Made by a program: the position numbers and the translations under genes. From contig CALPCJ010000001.1 of NCBI GenBank assembly GCA_943192975.1, positions 1 to 64,000 of the forward strand: a stretch of 64,000 nucleotides of DNA, written 5' to 3'. Positions 25,996-34,917 of the stretch are shown here, in pieces (position 1 is the first letter of the stretch; every line of letters starts with the position of its first letter). Under the pieces are notes generated by a model. The model searched no databases. It was given only the letters and a program-made list of their open reading frames with translations, and had not been told where the DNA came from. Source of the stretch: Senimuribacter intestinalis (GTDB lineage Bacteria > Bacillota > Clostridia > Peptostreptococcales > Anaerovoracaceae).

Positions 25996-26925
25996 TTAGT
26001 TCTTAGCAGCTGCTGCAGCCTGCTGTGCAGCTACTTCTGCAGCGAAGTCTTCTTCTTTCTTTTCGATACCTTCGCCTACTTCGTAACGAACCATTTCTAC
26101 AACCTTCATGGATTTGCCGAGCTTCTTAGCTTCTTCTTCCACATACTGTGCAACTGTCAGGTCGCTGTTCTTAACGAACTTCTGGTCTACAAGGCATACT
26201 TCCTTTAAGATAGCCTTAATTTTGCCAGGGATGATTCTGTCAAGCAGTTCTTCCTTCTTGCCTTCGTTGAGAAGCTGCTGCTTCGCAATTTCTGTTTCGG
26301 AAGCAAGCCAATCAGCATCAACCTGCGTTTCGTCTACAAACTTAGGGTTCATGGAAGCAACCTGCATAGCTACGTCCTTACCTACAGTCTCGATTTCAGA
26401 AGCAGCTGCTTCAGTCTCAATACCTACAATAACGCCGATTTTGCCGCCGCCGTGAATATATCCAGTGTAAACAACGCCATCAGTAGCCAGCTTTTCAAAT
26501 CTTCTGATGTTCATATTTTCACCAATCTTGGAAATCTTGTTGGTCAGAGCGTCTTTTACAGTACCCTCATCGCCATAAGTCATTTCCATGAAGCAATCCA
26601 TGCACTTTGCATCGTCAGCCAGTGCCATCTTGGACAGATTATCTACGAATTCTACGAATTCAGGGTTCTTTGCAACAAAGTCTGTTTCAGAGTTTACTTC
26701 GATAACAGCAGCACTCTTGTGGTCATCGGAAAATGCGATTTTAACAAGACCTTCTGCAGCGATTCTTCCAGCTTTCTTAGCTGCCTTGGATAAACCCTTT
26801 TCTCTCAGAACTTCTACAGCTTTATCGATGTCGCCATCGGTTTCAACAAGTGCCTTCTTGCAGTCCATCATGCCGGCACCAGTCATTTCTCTTAATTCTT
26901 TTACTAATTGTGCAGTTACAGCCAT
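25996..26925 (-). CDS. tsf: Translation elongation factor Ts
   Basis: The 309-residue protein begins with the UBA-like domain and the EF-Ts signature LREMTGAGMMDCKKAL, followed by the EF-Tu contact core (NSETDFVAKN) and dimerisation region. It is the GDP/GTP exchange factor of EF-Tu. It follows rpsB by 38 bases, the usual bacterial order, and is ended by the hairpin at 25916-25963. An Ala-rich C-terminal tail (EVAAQQAAAAAKN) is a small species-specific extension. GGAGGTCAAAAA precedes the ATG. Confidence 0.97.
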   Translation of the reverse strand: MAVTAQLVKELREMTGAGMMDCKKALVETDGDIDKAVEVLREKGLSKAAKKAGRIAAEGLVKIAFSDDHKSAAVIEVNSETDFVAKNPEFVEFVDNLSKMALADDAKCMDCFMEMTYGDEGTVKDALTNKISKIGENMNIRRFEKLATDGVVYTGYIHGGGKIGVIVGIETEAAASEIETVGKDVAMQVASMNPKFVDETQVDADWLASETEIAKQQLLNEGKKEELLDRIIPGKIKAILKEVCLVDQKFVKNSDLTVAQYVEEEAKKLGKSMKVVEMVRYEVGEGIEKKEEDFAAEVAAQQAAAAAKN

Positions 26926-26963
26926 TTTTTGACCTCCAAATCTTATATCAATAGCGATGTGAA

Positions 26964-27716
26964 TTATTCAGCGTCTGCTGCTAAAGCAGCCTCAACTTCT
27001 ACTGCTGCTTCCTCTGTGCCTTCGTCAAAGCTTTCGCCCTGATTAGCTTCAATTACAGCGTCAGCCATTCTGCCAGCGATAAGTTTTACTGCTCTGATTG
27101 CATCATCGTTAGCAGGGATAATATAGTCAACATCGTCCGGGTCACAGTTTGTATCTACGATACCTACTACAGGAATACCCAGAATTCTAGCTTCCTTTAC
27201 TGCGATTCTTTCTTTCTTAGGGTCAACGATGAACAGTGCTCCAGGCATACCCTTCATGTCTTTGATACCGCCTAAGAACTTCTCTAATTTATCACGTTCA
27301 GCTCTCAGCTTGATAACTTCTTTCTTGGATAACTTTTCAAAAGTTCCGTCTTCTTCCATTCTGTCAATGTCAAAGAGTCTTTTGATTCTTCCACTGATAG
27401 TCTTGTAGTTGGTCAGCATACCGCCCAGCCATCTTTCGCTTACGTAGTACTGTCCGCATCTCTTCGCTTCGTCGATAATAGCGTTCTGTGCCTGTTTCTT
27501 AGTTCCTACGAACAGGATTGGTTTGCCGGTTGCCGCAACTTCCTTCATGAAGTCATAAGCTTCCTCAATCTTCTTTACAGTCTTCTGTAAGTCGATGATG
27601 TAAATTCCGTTTCTTTCTGTGAAGATGTAAGGAGCCATCTTAGGGTTCCATCTTCTGGTCTGGTGTCCAAAATGTACACCAGCTTCAAGTAATTGTTTCA
27701 TTGAAATTACTGCCAT
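26964..27716 (-). CDS. rpsB: 30S ribosomal protein S2
   Basis: The ATG at 27716 (MAVISMKQLLEAG) follows CAGGAGGAAAAGAATC; the longer open frame upstream is leader sequence. The 250-residue protein has the S2 signatures VHFGHQTRRWNPKMAPYI and the late IPVVGIVDTNCDPD motif. It binds the 16S rRNA head-body junction with S1-type activity in initiation. The C-terminus is acidic and Ala/Glu-rich. First gene of rpsB-tsf. Confidence 0.97.
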   Translation of the reverse strand: MAVISMKQLLEAGVHFGHQTRRWNPKMAPYIFTERNGIYIIDLQKTVKKIEEAYDFMKEVAATGKPILFVGTKKQAQNAIIDEAKRCGQYYVSERWLGGMLTNYKTISGRIKRLFDIDRMEEDGTFEKLSKKEVIKLRAERDKLEKFLGGIKDMKGMPGALFIVDPKKERIAVKEARILGIPVVGIVDTNCDPDDVDYIIPANDDAIRAVKLIAGRMADAVIEANQGESFDEGTEEAAVEVEAALAADAE

Positions 27717-27878
27717 GATTCTTTTCCTCCTGGTTTTACCTTCCACTCGGTCTATCGTGCATAAAACCGCTTTCGCGGCACCGCTTCTACAAAACAACCG
27801 GGTGTGTTAAATTAATTCATTTTGGCTAAAGATAAACAAGCCGACCATTATTATACGTCATTTAGATTGAAATTGCAA
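27717..27878 (-). promoter_or_regulatory. rpsB promoter and structured leader
   Basis: On the minus strand TTGCAA (27873-27878), 17 bases and TATAAT (27850-27855) form the promoter. The about 130-base leader contains CCGC-GAAA-GCGG, a GNRA-capped hairpin inside a GTGC/GCAC pair. Such a leader could be an S2-binding autoregulatory element; only the promoter is firm. Confidence 0.6.
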
Positions 27879-27894
27879 GCTTTTTTAAAAACTA

Positions 27895-28236
27895 TTATGC
27901 CAAATTTACGCTATTTTTCAGAAAAAGTTTGTATTTCTGTCTCAGTTTAATAAAATTTGTCCTACCCAAGCAAAAAACATACCCGTTATCAAAATGGATT
28001 TCCGGCTCTCTCATCGACACAATGCGTTCCAGATTCACATAACACCCCTTCAGACAAGGGCAAAACCGTCCGTCAAGAGCCGCCTCCAGTTTGCTCATCT
28101 TTTCATAATATCGGTACTCCCGGCAGGAAGTTACCACATGAAGCTTTCTTCCCTCCTGCTCCACAAGGACGATGTCACCTACGAAAACCCTTGCCACTTC
28201 CGCACCGCTTATTATGAGAATGGATTGTTCTTCCAT
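27895..28236 (-). CDS. Stand-alone LytTR-type DNA-binding protein
   Basis: The ATG at 28236 (MEEQSIL) follows AGGAGGAACGATA. The 113-residue protein is essentially one LytTR domain: VGDIVLVEQEGRKLHVVTSCREYRYYEKMSKLE, CLKGCYVNLERIV, and the C-terminal FCLGRTNFIKLRQKYK. LytTR domains bind paired direct repeats as 10-stranded beta folds. There is no receiver or membrane domain, so how it is controlled is unknown. It stands between rpoZ's terminator and the rpsB promoter, and lies in its own transcript or reads into rpsB. No clear LytTR site was found. Confidence 0.8.
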   Translation of the reverse strand: MEEQSILIISGAEVARVFVGDIVLVEQEGRKLHVVTSCREYRYYEKMSKLEAALDGRFCPCLKGCYVNLERIVSMREPEIHFDNGYVFCLGRTNFIKLRQKYKLFLKNSVNLA

Positions 28237-28472
28237 TATCGTTCCTCCTAGTCGTATTATTCTCAGTATTATACTTTTCATTATATAATAAACACAAATA
28301 GGAGCCTATGGCAATTTCTCCTCTTTTTCCGACTATTTTCGACAGGTTATGACAAAATATGGCAAATCGCCCTAAAACAAAATTATGATTTTGCAACTTA
28401 TAGAACTAAGAGAAATCAAAAAGAAAAACATATTTTTTGTCATTCAGCCAGAGAATATCGGTATAGCACGAT
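28237..28472. other. Upstream region of the LytTR gene
   Basis: No gene is supported. On the minus strand two TATAAT-like -10 elements lie within 60 bases of the LytTR start, along with a small ATAGG/CCTAT inverted repeat at 28298-28309. Which promoter is used cannot be told. Confidence 0.4.
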
Positions 28473-28506
28473 AAAACAGCCCTTTGCAAATGCAAAGGGC
28501 TGTTTT
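28473..28506 (-). terminator. Terminator of the yicC-gmk-rpoZ operon
   Basis: AAAACAGCCCTTTGCA and TGCAAAGGGCTGTTTT form a perfect 16-bp stem with a 2-base gap, ending in T-rich DNA on the minus strand 18 bases after rpoZ. Confidence 0.92.
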
Positions 28507-28524
28507 TACAGTCTCAGCTGGATC

Positions 28525-28752
28525 TTATAATTCTTCGATTTCTTCAAACTCCGCTAAATGTGCTTCTCTCTTATAAGTGATTAAATCTTCTGCAATTTCG
28601 TGAGCTGCGATAGATACAGGCTTATTAATCTCGCATTCTGTTAAAATCGGTTTTCCGTCAATGATATCTCTAGCTCTCTTAGCAGCCATGTTTACGATGG
28701 TGTATCTGCTGTCTGCCTTCTTTCTAATCGCGTTAATTGATGGGTATAGCAT
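28525..28752 (-). CDS. rpoZ: RNA polymerase omega subunit
   Basis: The 75-residue protein matches omega: MLYPSINAIRKKADSRYTIV with the conserved MAAKRARDI and the INKPVSIAAHEIA region. Omega wraps the beta-prime C-terminus, assists RNAP assembly and in many bacteria contributes to ppGpp binding. Its ATG overlaps the gmk stop in TAATG. The yicC-gmk-rpoZ order is the usual one in Firmicutes, here without the remA (DUF370) gene often found between yicC and gmk. Confidence 0.95.
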   Translation of the reverse strand: MLYPSINAIRKKADSRYTIVNMAAKRARDIIDGKPILTECEINKPVSIAAHEIAEDLITYKREAHLAEFEEIEEL

Positions 28753-29372
28753 TATACTTCCTCCTTATATTTTTCAATCAGCTTGTAAACATTCTGAGAC
28801 ACTCTGGAGTGTTCGGCAACTACGATAGCCTTAACTCTGCTTACTGCCTCTTCCAGTTCGCCGTTGACCACACAGTAATCATATTTATCTATGTAGGAAA
28901 CTTCCTTCAGTGTCTGCGAAAGCCTCAAGTTAATCGCATCTTCCGTTTCTGAACCTCTGCCAGTAATTCTCTTTCTGAGTTCTGCCATAGAAGGCGGCAA
29001 AATAAAGATAAAAATCCCGTCAGGATATGCAGTCTTTACATTCAGCGCACCCTGAATATCAATTTCCAGTACAACATCGATGCCCTGCTGAAGTTTTTCT
29101 ATCACTTTGGCTTTCGGCGTGCCGTAATAATTGCCGTAGACTTCTGCATGTTCCAGAAATCCTCCAGCCTCTATCTCCTTGCAGAACGCTTCTTTCGTTG
29201 TAAAGTAGTAACTAACACCCTCTTCCTCTCCGGGACGAGGGTTTCTGGTCGTCATCGATACGGATACTTCTACCTTGGTATCTTCTACCAGTCTCTTACA
29301 AATCGTTCCCTTGCCGGCGCCAGAAGGTCCGGATATAATAAATAGTTTTCCTGCGTGTTCGGCTCTGTCCAT
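28752..29372 (-). CDS. gmk: Guanylate kinase
   Basis: The 206-residue enzyme converts GMP and ATP to GDP and ADP. It has the P-loop SGPSGAGKGTICKRL, the GMP-binding TTRNPRPGEEEGVSY(Y)F stretch and the EIDIQGA(L)NVK lid region. Length and motifs are standard. It is 66 bases downstream of yicC and translationally coupled to rpoZ. In Clostridia this enzyme links GTP pools to (p)ppGpp control. Confidence 0.97.
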   Translation of the reverse strand: MDRAEHAGKLFIISGPSGAGKGTICKRLVEDTKVEVSVSMTTRNPRPGEEEGVSYYFTTKEAFCKEIEAGGFLEHAEVYGNYYGTPKAKVIEKLQQGIDVVLEIDIQGALNVKTAYPDGIFIFILPPSMAELRKRITGRGSETEDAINLRLSQTLKEVSYIDKYDYCVVNGELEEAVSRVKAIVVAEHSRVSQNVYKLIEKYKEEV

Positions 29373-29438
29373 TTTTATCTCCTCGAAGCGTTGTATGAGT
29401 AAACATTATATCACTTTTTGCCTTCTCATTCAAGGAAA

Positions 29439-30323
29439 TTATTCGATATTCTGCACTTGCTCACGAATCTTTTCAATTTCAGCTTTCACCTGCAGCATTA
29501 AATTAGTCACTGCGATATCATTGGCTTTAGAGCCGATCGTATTCGCCTCCCGGTTCATCTCCTGCACCAGAAAATCCAGTTTTTTCCCATCAGGCTGGCT
29601 GCTCTTTTCAATGATTTCTTTCATCTGATCCATATGACTATTGAGTCTGGTCAGTTCCTCTGCAATGCTGCATTTGTCCGCAAAGATGGCTGCTTCCACA
29701 AGGATTCTGTCCTCCGGCACAGTCACGCTGTTTCCAATCAGTTCCTTGATTCTCTCGCGAAGTTTCTCAGTATAAGCCTTTGGAACCTCTGCTGCCCGTT
29801 CTTCAATTCTATCTACCAGATCTTTGATGATGCCTCCGCGCATAACCAGATCAGCCGCCAGCTTTTCTCCCTCTACGCTGCGCATGGCTTCCAGATTGGA
29901 GGCCGCTTCCCTAACGGGGGTGAGAATACATCTGGTCATTTCTTCCTCATCATCCACATCGGGAATAGCCTTTAGCACATCGGGAAGCCCTGCCACGTAC
30001 TGCAATGTAATCTCACCTGGAAGTTCAAAGCTTGCCTGCAGTGCTTTCAGATTGTCCAAATACTGCTGTGCAAGCATGGTATTCAGCTTAATATTGACAT
30101 CATTTTCCGTCAAATTCTCTACCATGATGGAAACATCCACCTTGCCTCGTTTAATCTTTTCCTTCACAGTGTTTTTCACTTTATCTTCTACAAAAGAATA
30201 TCTCCTTGGCATTCTCACCGAAATATCACAATATCTGTGATTGACAGACTTAATCTCTACAATGATGCTCCGTTTTCCGTCATTATATTCACCTCTGCCA
30301 AATCCTGTCATACTTTTTATCAT
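29439..30323 (-). CDS. YicC/YloC-family endoribonuclease
   Basis: The 294-residue protein starts with the family signature MIKSMTGFGRGE and has VNHRYCDISVRMPRRY, and the C-terminal DUF1732 motif KLDFLVQEMNREANTIGSKAND. Members are metal-dependent RNases that cut structured RNAs, including small regulatory RNAs in E. coli. It is the first gene of yicC-gmk-rpoZ and is divergent from rqcH, with 128 bases between them. An AT-rich palindromic stretch (about 30350-30374) lies in that gap. Confidence 0.93.
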   Translation of the reverse strand: MIKSMTGFGRGEYNDGKRSIIVEIKSVNHRYCDISVRMPRRYSFVEDKVKNTVKEKIKRGKVDVSIMVENLTENDVNIKLNTMLAQQYLDNLKALQASFELPGEITLQYVAGLPDVLKAIPDVDDEEEMTRCILTPVREAASNLEAMRSVEGEKLAADLVMRGGIIKDLVDRIEERAAEVPKAYTEKLRERIKELIGNSVTVPEDRILVEAAIFADKCSIAEELTRLNSHMDQMKEIIEKSSQPDGKKLDFLVQEMNREANTIGSKANDIAVTNLMLQVKAEIEKIREQVQNIE

Positions 30324-30388
30324 CTAACTGTTTCCTCTCTTTCTTACATCAATGATAATAAATTTATTTTATCATATTTTCCTTTCGT

Positions 30389-30418
30389 TGACAAACGATT
30401 CTACATCGGGGTACAATA
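30389..30418 (+). promoter_or_regulatory. rqcH promoter
   Basis: TTGACA (30389-30394), an 18-base spacer and TACAAT (30413-30418) lie 34 bases before the ATG, which also has AAAGGAG. Confidence 0.75.
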
Positions 30419-30451
30419 GAGAAAGTATCGCAAAAAGAAAGGAGTCATATT

Positions 30452-32125
30452 ATGGCTTTTGACGGCATTATCACCTGCGCTATGGTAAAAGAGCTGCAGG
30501 ACACCATTATGCTTGGAAAAATCGAAAAAGTTTATCAACCGGAAAGTGATGAACTGGTATTTCATATACACACAAAGCAGGGTAACAAAAAACTTTACGC
30601 CAGCATAAACAGCGCCCACAGCTGCCTGCATTTTATTGAGGAAAATCCGATCAATCCGCCAGCGCCACTGGCATTCTGCATGCTGCTCCGAAAACACCTT
30701 GTGGGCGGTCGTATCGTAGAGATTTCTCAAAAAGACGCAGAACGTATCATAGAGATTTCCCTGGAAACCTTAAATGAACTGGGCTTCACTGTCTCTAAGA
30801 AGCTCATCTTTGAAATCATGGGAAAACACAGTAACATCATCTTGGTGGACATGACTACTGGCAGAATCATCGACAGTATCAAACGAATTTCCATCGATGT
30901 TAACCGGGTGCGCCAGGTTCTGCCCGGCAAGGAATACGTCTACCCGCCGGCCCAAGACAAAATTTCCTTCAAAGAAATCTCAGATGAAGCGCTTTTAGAA
31001 ATGGCTGCAAATCCAAAAGAAATTCTCTCAAAAGTTGGCGGTATCTCCCCTGCTGTAGCTAGCGAACTTTCTATCAATGACGACCGCGTCAGCTGGCTTT
31101 CCGCTCAGCGTTCTTCTATTGCAAGTGGCACTTTTATACCCCATATTTACGCTGATGAAAAAGGAGTGCCGCAGGAATTTCACATCGCTTCACTTTCTCA
31201 GTACGAAGAAAGTACGCAGCGCATTGATTTTGAGACCCTGAGCCAATGTCTCAGCTATTATTTTGATCACAAGCAGTCATCTAACCGGGCAAGGCAAAAA
31301 TCTCACGATCTAGTAAAATCTGTCTCCAGTCTTCTCGATAAACTCTACTTAAAAAAGCAGCGTCTTTCCGAAGATCTTTTGAAGGCGGAAAACTCTGAAA
31401 ATCTGAGGCTTTACGGAGAGCTTCTCACCGCAAATATGCACCTTGCAAAACCGGGCGATGCTGCAGTGGAGGTCATGAACTACTATGACGGAAGCACAGT
31501 GAAAATTCCCCTTGACCCTCGGCATAGCCCGTCAAAAAATGCGCAGCAGTATTTTAAACGTTATGGAAAATCTAAAACAGCCATTAAGGAAAAACAGGTG
31601 CAGCTTTGCGAAACCGATGCAGACATCCAGTATCTGGAATCAGTTCTGACTTACCTGAACAATACAGATAGTGTAGAAGAAATAGAAGCACTCCGCGGAG
31701 AACTTTCCGAAACAGGCTATATCAAAAAACGTAAAAGCGCTTTTAAAGAGAAAAAATACAAACCTCAGCCCCACCGCTATACCCTTTGCGATGGATCTCA
31801 GGTTTTAGTGGGACGCAACAACAAAGAAAACGATATTTTAACACTAAAGACTGCTTCTAAGACGGACTTATGGCTGCATACCAAAGATATCCCTGGCTCT
31901 CATGTTATCGTTCAGACAGGCGGTGCTGCACTTTCTGAGGAAGCGCTCTTTGAAGCAGCTGCTATCGCAGCCTATCACAGCAAGGGACGCACCTCAGAAA
32001 ATGTTCCTGTAGATTATGTACAAGTTAAACATGTAAAAAAGCCTTCCGGCGCCAAACCGGGCATGGTAATCTTTACTAACAATCGCACCCTCTGGGTCAA
32101 CCCGAAGCTGCCTGAATCAAAATAA
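30452..32125 (+). CDS. RqcH / Rqc2-like ribosome quality control factor (NFACT family)
   Basis: The 557-residue protein has the NFACT-N domain (MAFDGIITCAMVKELQ...GKIEKVYQP), a helix-hairpin-helix, a long coiled coil (about 270-400), and the NFACT-R domain with LVGRNNKENDILTLKTA and DLWLHTKDIPGSHV. RqcH binds obstructed 50S subunits and adds C-terminal Ala tails that mark stalled proteins for proteolysis. Older annotations call it fibronectin-binding protein A. It is a single-gene transcript from its own promoter to the 32186 terminator. Confidence 0.95.
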   Translation: MAFDGIITCAMVKELQDTIMLGKIEKVYQPESDELVFHIHTKQGNKKLYASINSAHSCLHFIEENPINPPAPLAFCMLLRKHLVGGRIVEISQKDAERIIEISLETLNELGFTVSKKLIFEIMGKHSNIILVDMTTGRIIDSIKRISIDVNRVRQVLPGKEYVYPPAQDKISFKEISDEALLEMAANPKEILSKVGGISPAVASELSINDDRVSWLSAQRSSIASGTFIPHIYADEKGVPQEFHIASLSQYEESTQRIDFETLSQCLSYYFDHKQSSNRARQKSHDLVKSVSSLLDKLYLKKQRLSEDLLKAENSENLRLYGELLTANMHLAKPGDAAVEVMNYYDGSTVKIPLDPRHSPSKNAQQYFKRYGKSKTAIKEKQVQLCETDADIQYLESVLTYLNNTDSVEEIEALRGELSETGYIKKRKSAFKEKKYKPQPHRYTLCDGSQVLVGRNNKENDILTLKTASKTDLWLHTKDIPGSHVIVQTGGAALSEEALFEAAAIAAYHSKGRTSENVPVDYVQVKHVKKPSGAKPGMVIFTNNRTLWVNPKLPESK

Positions 32126-32185
32126 AAATCCGTATTCAGTAATAAGCATAAGGGGGGGCGCAAGCTGCCTCAAATATCACAATAG

Positions 32186-32219
32186 AAAGCCCCTTTTCCT
32201 TCGGAAAAGGGGCTTTTTT
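32186..32219. terminator. Bidirectional terminator between rqcH and the hydantoinase-like gene
   Basis: AAAGCCCCTTTTCC pairs with GGAAAAGGGGCTTT around a 3-base loop and is followed by a T-run on the plus strand. It sits between two convergent genes. Confidence 0.92.
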
Positions 32220-32233
32220 CAAACAAACAACAA

Positions 32234-34213
32234 TTATTTGGTCACAGCTTTTGCCGTCACCAGGGTCTCAAGAAACAGTTTTCGCGATTCTCCAGTCAGC
32301 TGATAGTAATCCTCTGAAACTTCTGTCTCAACCCGCGTCACTTTTGCTGCACCTTGCTCCAGCGCTTTCTCGCGTGCCCGCTCCTCAGCAACTTTCTTCG
32401 CCGCTGAAAGTGCTTCGTCGTATTCTTCAAAGGTCATCGTTTTACTGCCGCCAGTGACTCGATAAACGCCCAGTGCCGGCTGAATGTGCACAGTATATTC
32501 AGCGACTACACGGCCAACTGCTGCGCCGATAGCATTAGCAACTTTAGCATATTCCGGCACATCCGCCGAAACACCAAAGAGCGCTGCTACCTCCGGTAAG
32601 AAAATTCTAGTCGGTGCACCAATTCCAATAAAGTCTATCTGAGATTTAAAATCCGGTCGCATGAACTTTGCACCACTCTGTCTCTGTTTAAAGATATAGG
32701 CCGCCAACTTTTCAACGGCTGCCTCATCTTCGGCAGAAAGCTTGCCGTCTGTCTCATATTTCATAAAAATACCGGTAAGGCTGCTGTAAAGTCTTGCTTT
32801 CGCCAAGTCATAAATTTCCCTGCAAACTGTATCAAAATCTTTTTTCGTTGCTTTGCAGAGATATATCACACCCTGTTTTGCCGCTTCCACATCGTAAGCA
32901 TCATAATCGCCGCAAATATGCATAACGTCAGTCGGTGTTACACCGCACCTGATGATTACGCCTTCATCCTCAAGACGCTTGCTTCTAAACACATAGGGGC
33001 TCACCCCTACTGCTTCTGCTGCTTCACTGAACATCAAAGGCTGTACTGCCAGCGCTTCAATCAGCTTCTGCTCGTTAGCGGTATACTTTTCCATATTCTT
33101 AGGCCGATTTACCAGCATAAAAAACTGATTGGCAGGATAGCTGTAGGTAGCAAAACCAGCATTAAGCTCCGTCAGCTTTTCCCGAACCCTTGGAAACTGG
33201 GCTGCTGCCATGGAAAGAGGTACAATACGTCGTTTCTCCAGATAAAGGCTGTTGTCTTCGTATTCCACCGCACTATCGCCACCCAACGCAAAGGTATCAA
33301 TGGTGACCCCTTTAACCATAGTCTTCCAAGGTCCGATAGAAATACCTGCATCACTTGTCACTGGCACTCGATTTTTTAAAAGGGCAACATCACTGGTAGT
33401 CCCGCCCATGTCCACAATCAAGGCATCTTTTTTGTCAGAAAGCTCCATAGCCCCGATAATGCTGGCAGCAGGACCGCAGAGCAAAGTTTCTACCGGCCTT
33501 CCCATAGCATAGTCTCTGCTCATAATATTGCCGTCACTTTTGACGACCTGAATCGGCAGTGACAGCCCCAGCTCCGCCAGAGATTGGTCAATGGAGTCAA
33601 AGAAATTCTCCATAACAGGAATCAATCTGGCATTGAGCAGCGCTGTCGCTGCTCGTTTCTGCACGTTCAGCTCCTGATAAAGATCGTATCCACGCACACA
33701 AGGTACAGAAAGCACTTCACAAATGATAGCTTCTGCTTCCTTTTCAAACTGGCCGTCATTGTATTTGGCGTTCATCTGCACAATTGCGACACTGTCAAAC
33801 TCACGAAAGGTTTCTTTGACAGTCTCTCGAAAAGTCTCCCAGTCCGGAAGAGGCGTTCCTTTATCAACAGTAGCAGCATCTCCTTCTAAAAAGCAAATTT
33901 CTGAAACCGGCGGAAGCCCATAGATTCCCTGCATCCTCGCAATCATCTGTGGTTTTACACCGATCAGCACCAGTTTAGCACGACCGCCTTTGCCTTCGAC
34001 ACAGGCATTTGTTGCAAGAGTCGTAGATAGAGACAGATACTCCGCCTGTTTAATGAGATTTTCATCCAGACCTCTCAGCGCTTTCAAAATGCCCTCTTTT
34101 AAATCTCCTTTCGTCGTCAGCGTCTTGCTGAAAGACAATACCTGATTTCCGTCGGTATTCAAAACTACTGCATCGGTACAGGTACCGCCGGTATCAATGC
34201 CAATTCCAATCAT
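32234..34213 (-). CDS. Hydantoinase/oxoprolinase-family protein
   Basis: The ATG at 34213 (MIGIGIDTGGTCTD) follows AAAGGAGTATAGC; the longer frame lacks a site. The 659-residue protein has an acetate kinase-like fold start (GIDTGGTCTDAVV), the NACVEGKGGRAKLVLIG segment, and DMGGTTSDVALLK, as in the HyuA/ATP-dependent N-methylhydantoinase A subunit. No HyuB partner is near, as is usual for many single-gene homologues in Clostridia, and the substrate is unknown. It is the last gene of the hydrolase-alarmone synthetase run, 31 bases after the latter. Confidence 0.85.
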   Translation of the reverse strand: MIGIGIDTGGTCTDAVVLNTDGNQVLSFSKTLTTKGDLKEGILKALRGLDENLIKQAEYLSLSTTLATNACVEGKGGRAKLVLIGVKPQMIARMQGIYGLPPVSEICFLEGDAATVDKGTPLPDWETFRETVKETFREFDSVAIVQMNAKYNDGQFEKEAEAIICEVLSVPCVRGYDLYQELNVQKRAATALLNARLIPVMENFFDSIDQSLAELGLSLPIQVVKSDGNIMSRDYAMGRPVETLLCGPAASIIGAMELSDKKDALIVDMGGTTSDVALLKNRVPVTSDAGISIGPWKTMVKGVTIDTFALGGDSAVEYEDNSLYLEKRRIVPLSMAAAQFPRVREKLTELNAGFATYSYPANQFFMLVNRPKNMEKYTANEQKLIEALAVQPLMFSEAAEAVGVSPYVFRSKRLEDEGVIIRCGVTPTDVMHICGDYDAYDVEAAKQGVIYLCKATKKDFDTVCREIYDLAKARLYSSLTGIFMKYETDGKLSAEDEAAVEKLAAYIFKQRQSGAKFMRPDFKSQIDFIGIGAPTRIFLPEVAALFGVSADVPEYAKVANAIGAAVGRVVAEYTVHIQPALGVYRVTGGSKTMTFEEYDEALSAAKKVAEERAREKALEQGAAKVTRVETEVSEDYYQLTGESRKLFLETLVTAKAVTK

Positions 34214-34244
34214 GCTATACTCCTTTACTTTTCGGAAACAAAAT

Positions 34245-34907
34245 TTATACTCTGGCTTTCTCACGAATACTGAGCATTCTCTCATCAGTTTGGGAAATCG
34301 TATCCGCACACTGTTTCAGTTCCTCAATAATTTCATCTTGATTCGGAATATCCTGCTTGTACTTAATCCTGTGTTCCAAGGTAGCCCAAAAGTCCATCGC
34401 TACTGTCCGAATCTGTATTTCAACCCGCATAGGTCTTTTTTCGTTGGAGAAAAAAACAGGCACTTCCACAATCATATGGTAGCTTCGGTAGCCGTTTGGC
34501 TTTGGATTCTTGATATAGTCCTTAATCTGAATGACCTTTAAATCATCCTGCGCCTTCAGCATGTCCGCCACATTATAGATATCGTCGAGAAAGGAGCAAA
34601 TCACTCTGATTCCTGCAACATCATTTAAGTTTTCTTCAATGGATTGCAGCGATACCGGAAATCCCTGTCTCTGCAGCTTTTCTAAAATACTGAATGTCTT
34701 TTTTCGTCTTGCAGTAATGGATGAAATCGGGCTCTGCTGTGCCAGCGAAAGCTCATCGTTTAGAATCTGCAGCTTTGTCCTAACCTCTCTAATCGCAGAA
34801 TCATAACGCATCATCAAAATATCATACTCCTGCAGCACTTTCTTCGGATCGCCGTCATGAGCTGCAAGCAATTCATCCATCAATACCTTTGTGTTTTCTT
34901 CATTCAT
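34245..34907 (-). CDS. Small alarmone synthetase (RelQ-like GTP pyrophosphokinase)
   Basis: The 220-residue protein contains only the RelA/SpoT synthetase domain: the substrate loop ARRKKTFSILEKLQRQGF, NDVAGIRVIC with the catalytic Asp region, KPNGYRSYHMIVEVP, and VEIQIRTVAMDFWATLEHRIKYK. The lack of HD, TGS and ACT domains makes it a stand-alone SAS that makes (p)ppGpp from GTP/GDP and ATP. Such enzymes are controlled mainly by transcription, so the unusual promoter of this operon (35781-35822) matters. It is 10 bases after the hydrolase gene. Confidence 0.95.
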   Translation of the reverse strand: MNEENTKVLMDELLAAHDGDPKKVLQEYDILMMRYDSAIREVRTKLQILNDELSLAQQSPISSITARRKKTFSILEKLQRQGFPVSLQSIEENLNDVAGIRVICSFLDDIYNVADMLKAQDDLKVIQIKDYIKNPKPNGYRSYHMIVEVPVFFSNEKRPMRVEIQIRTVAMDFWATLEHRIKYKQDIPNQDEIIEELKQCADTISQTDERMLSIREKARV

Positions 34908-34917
34908 GTCTTTACCC

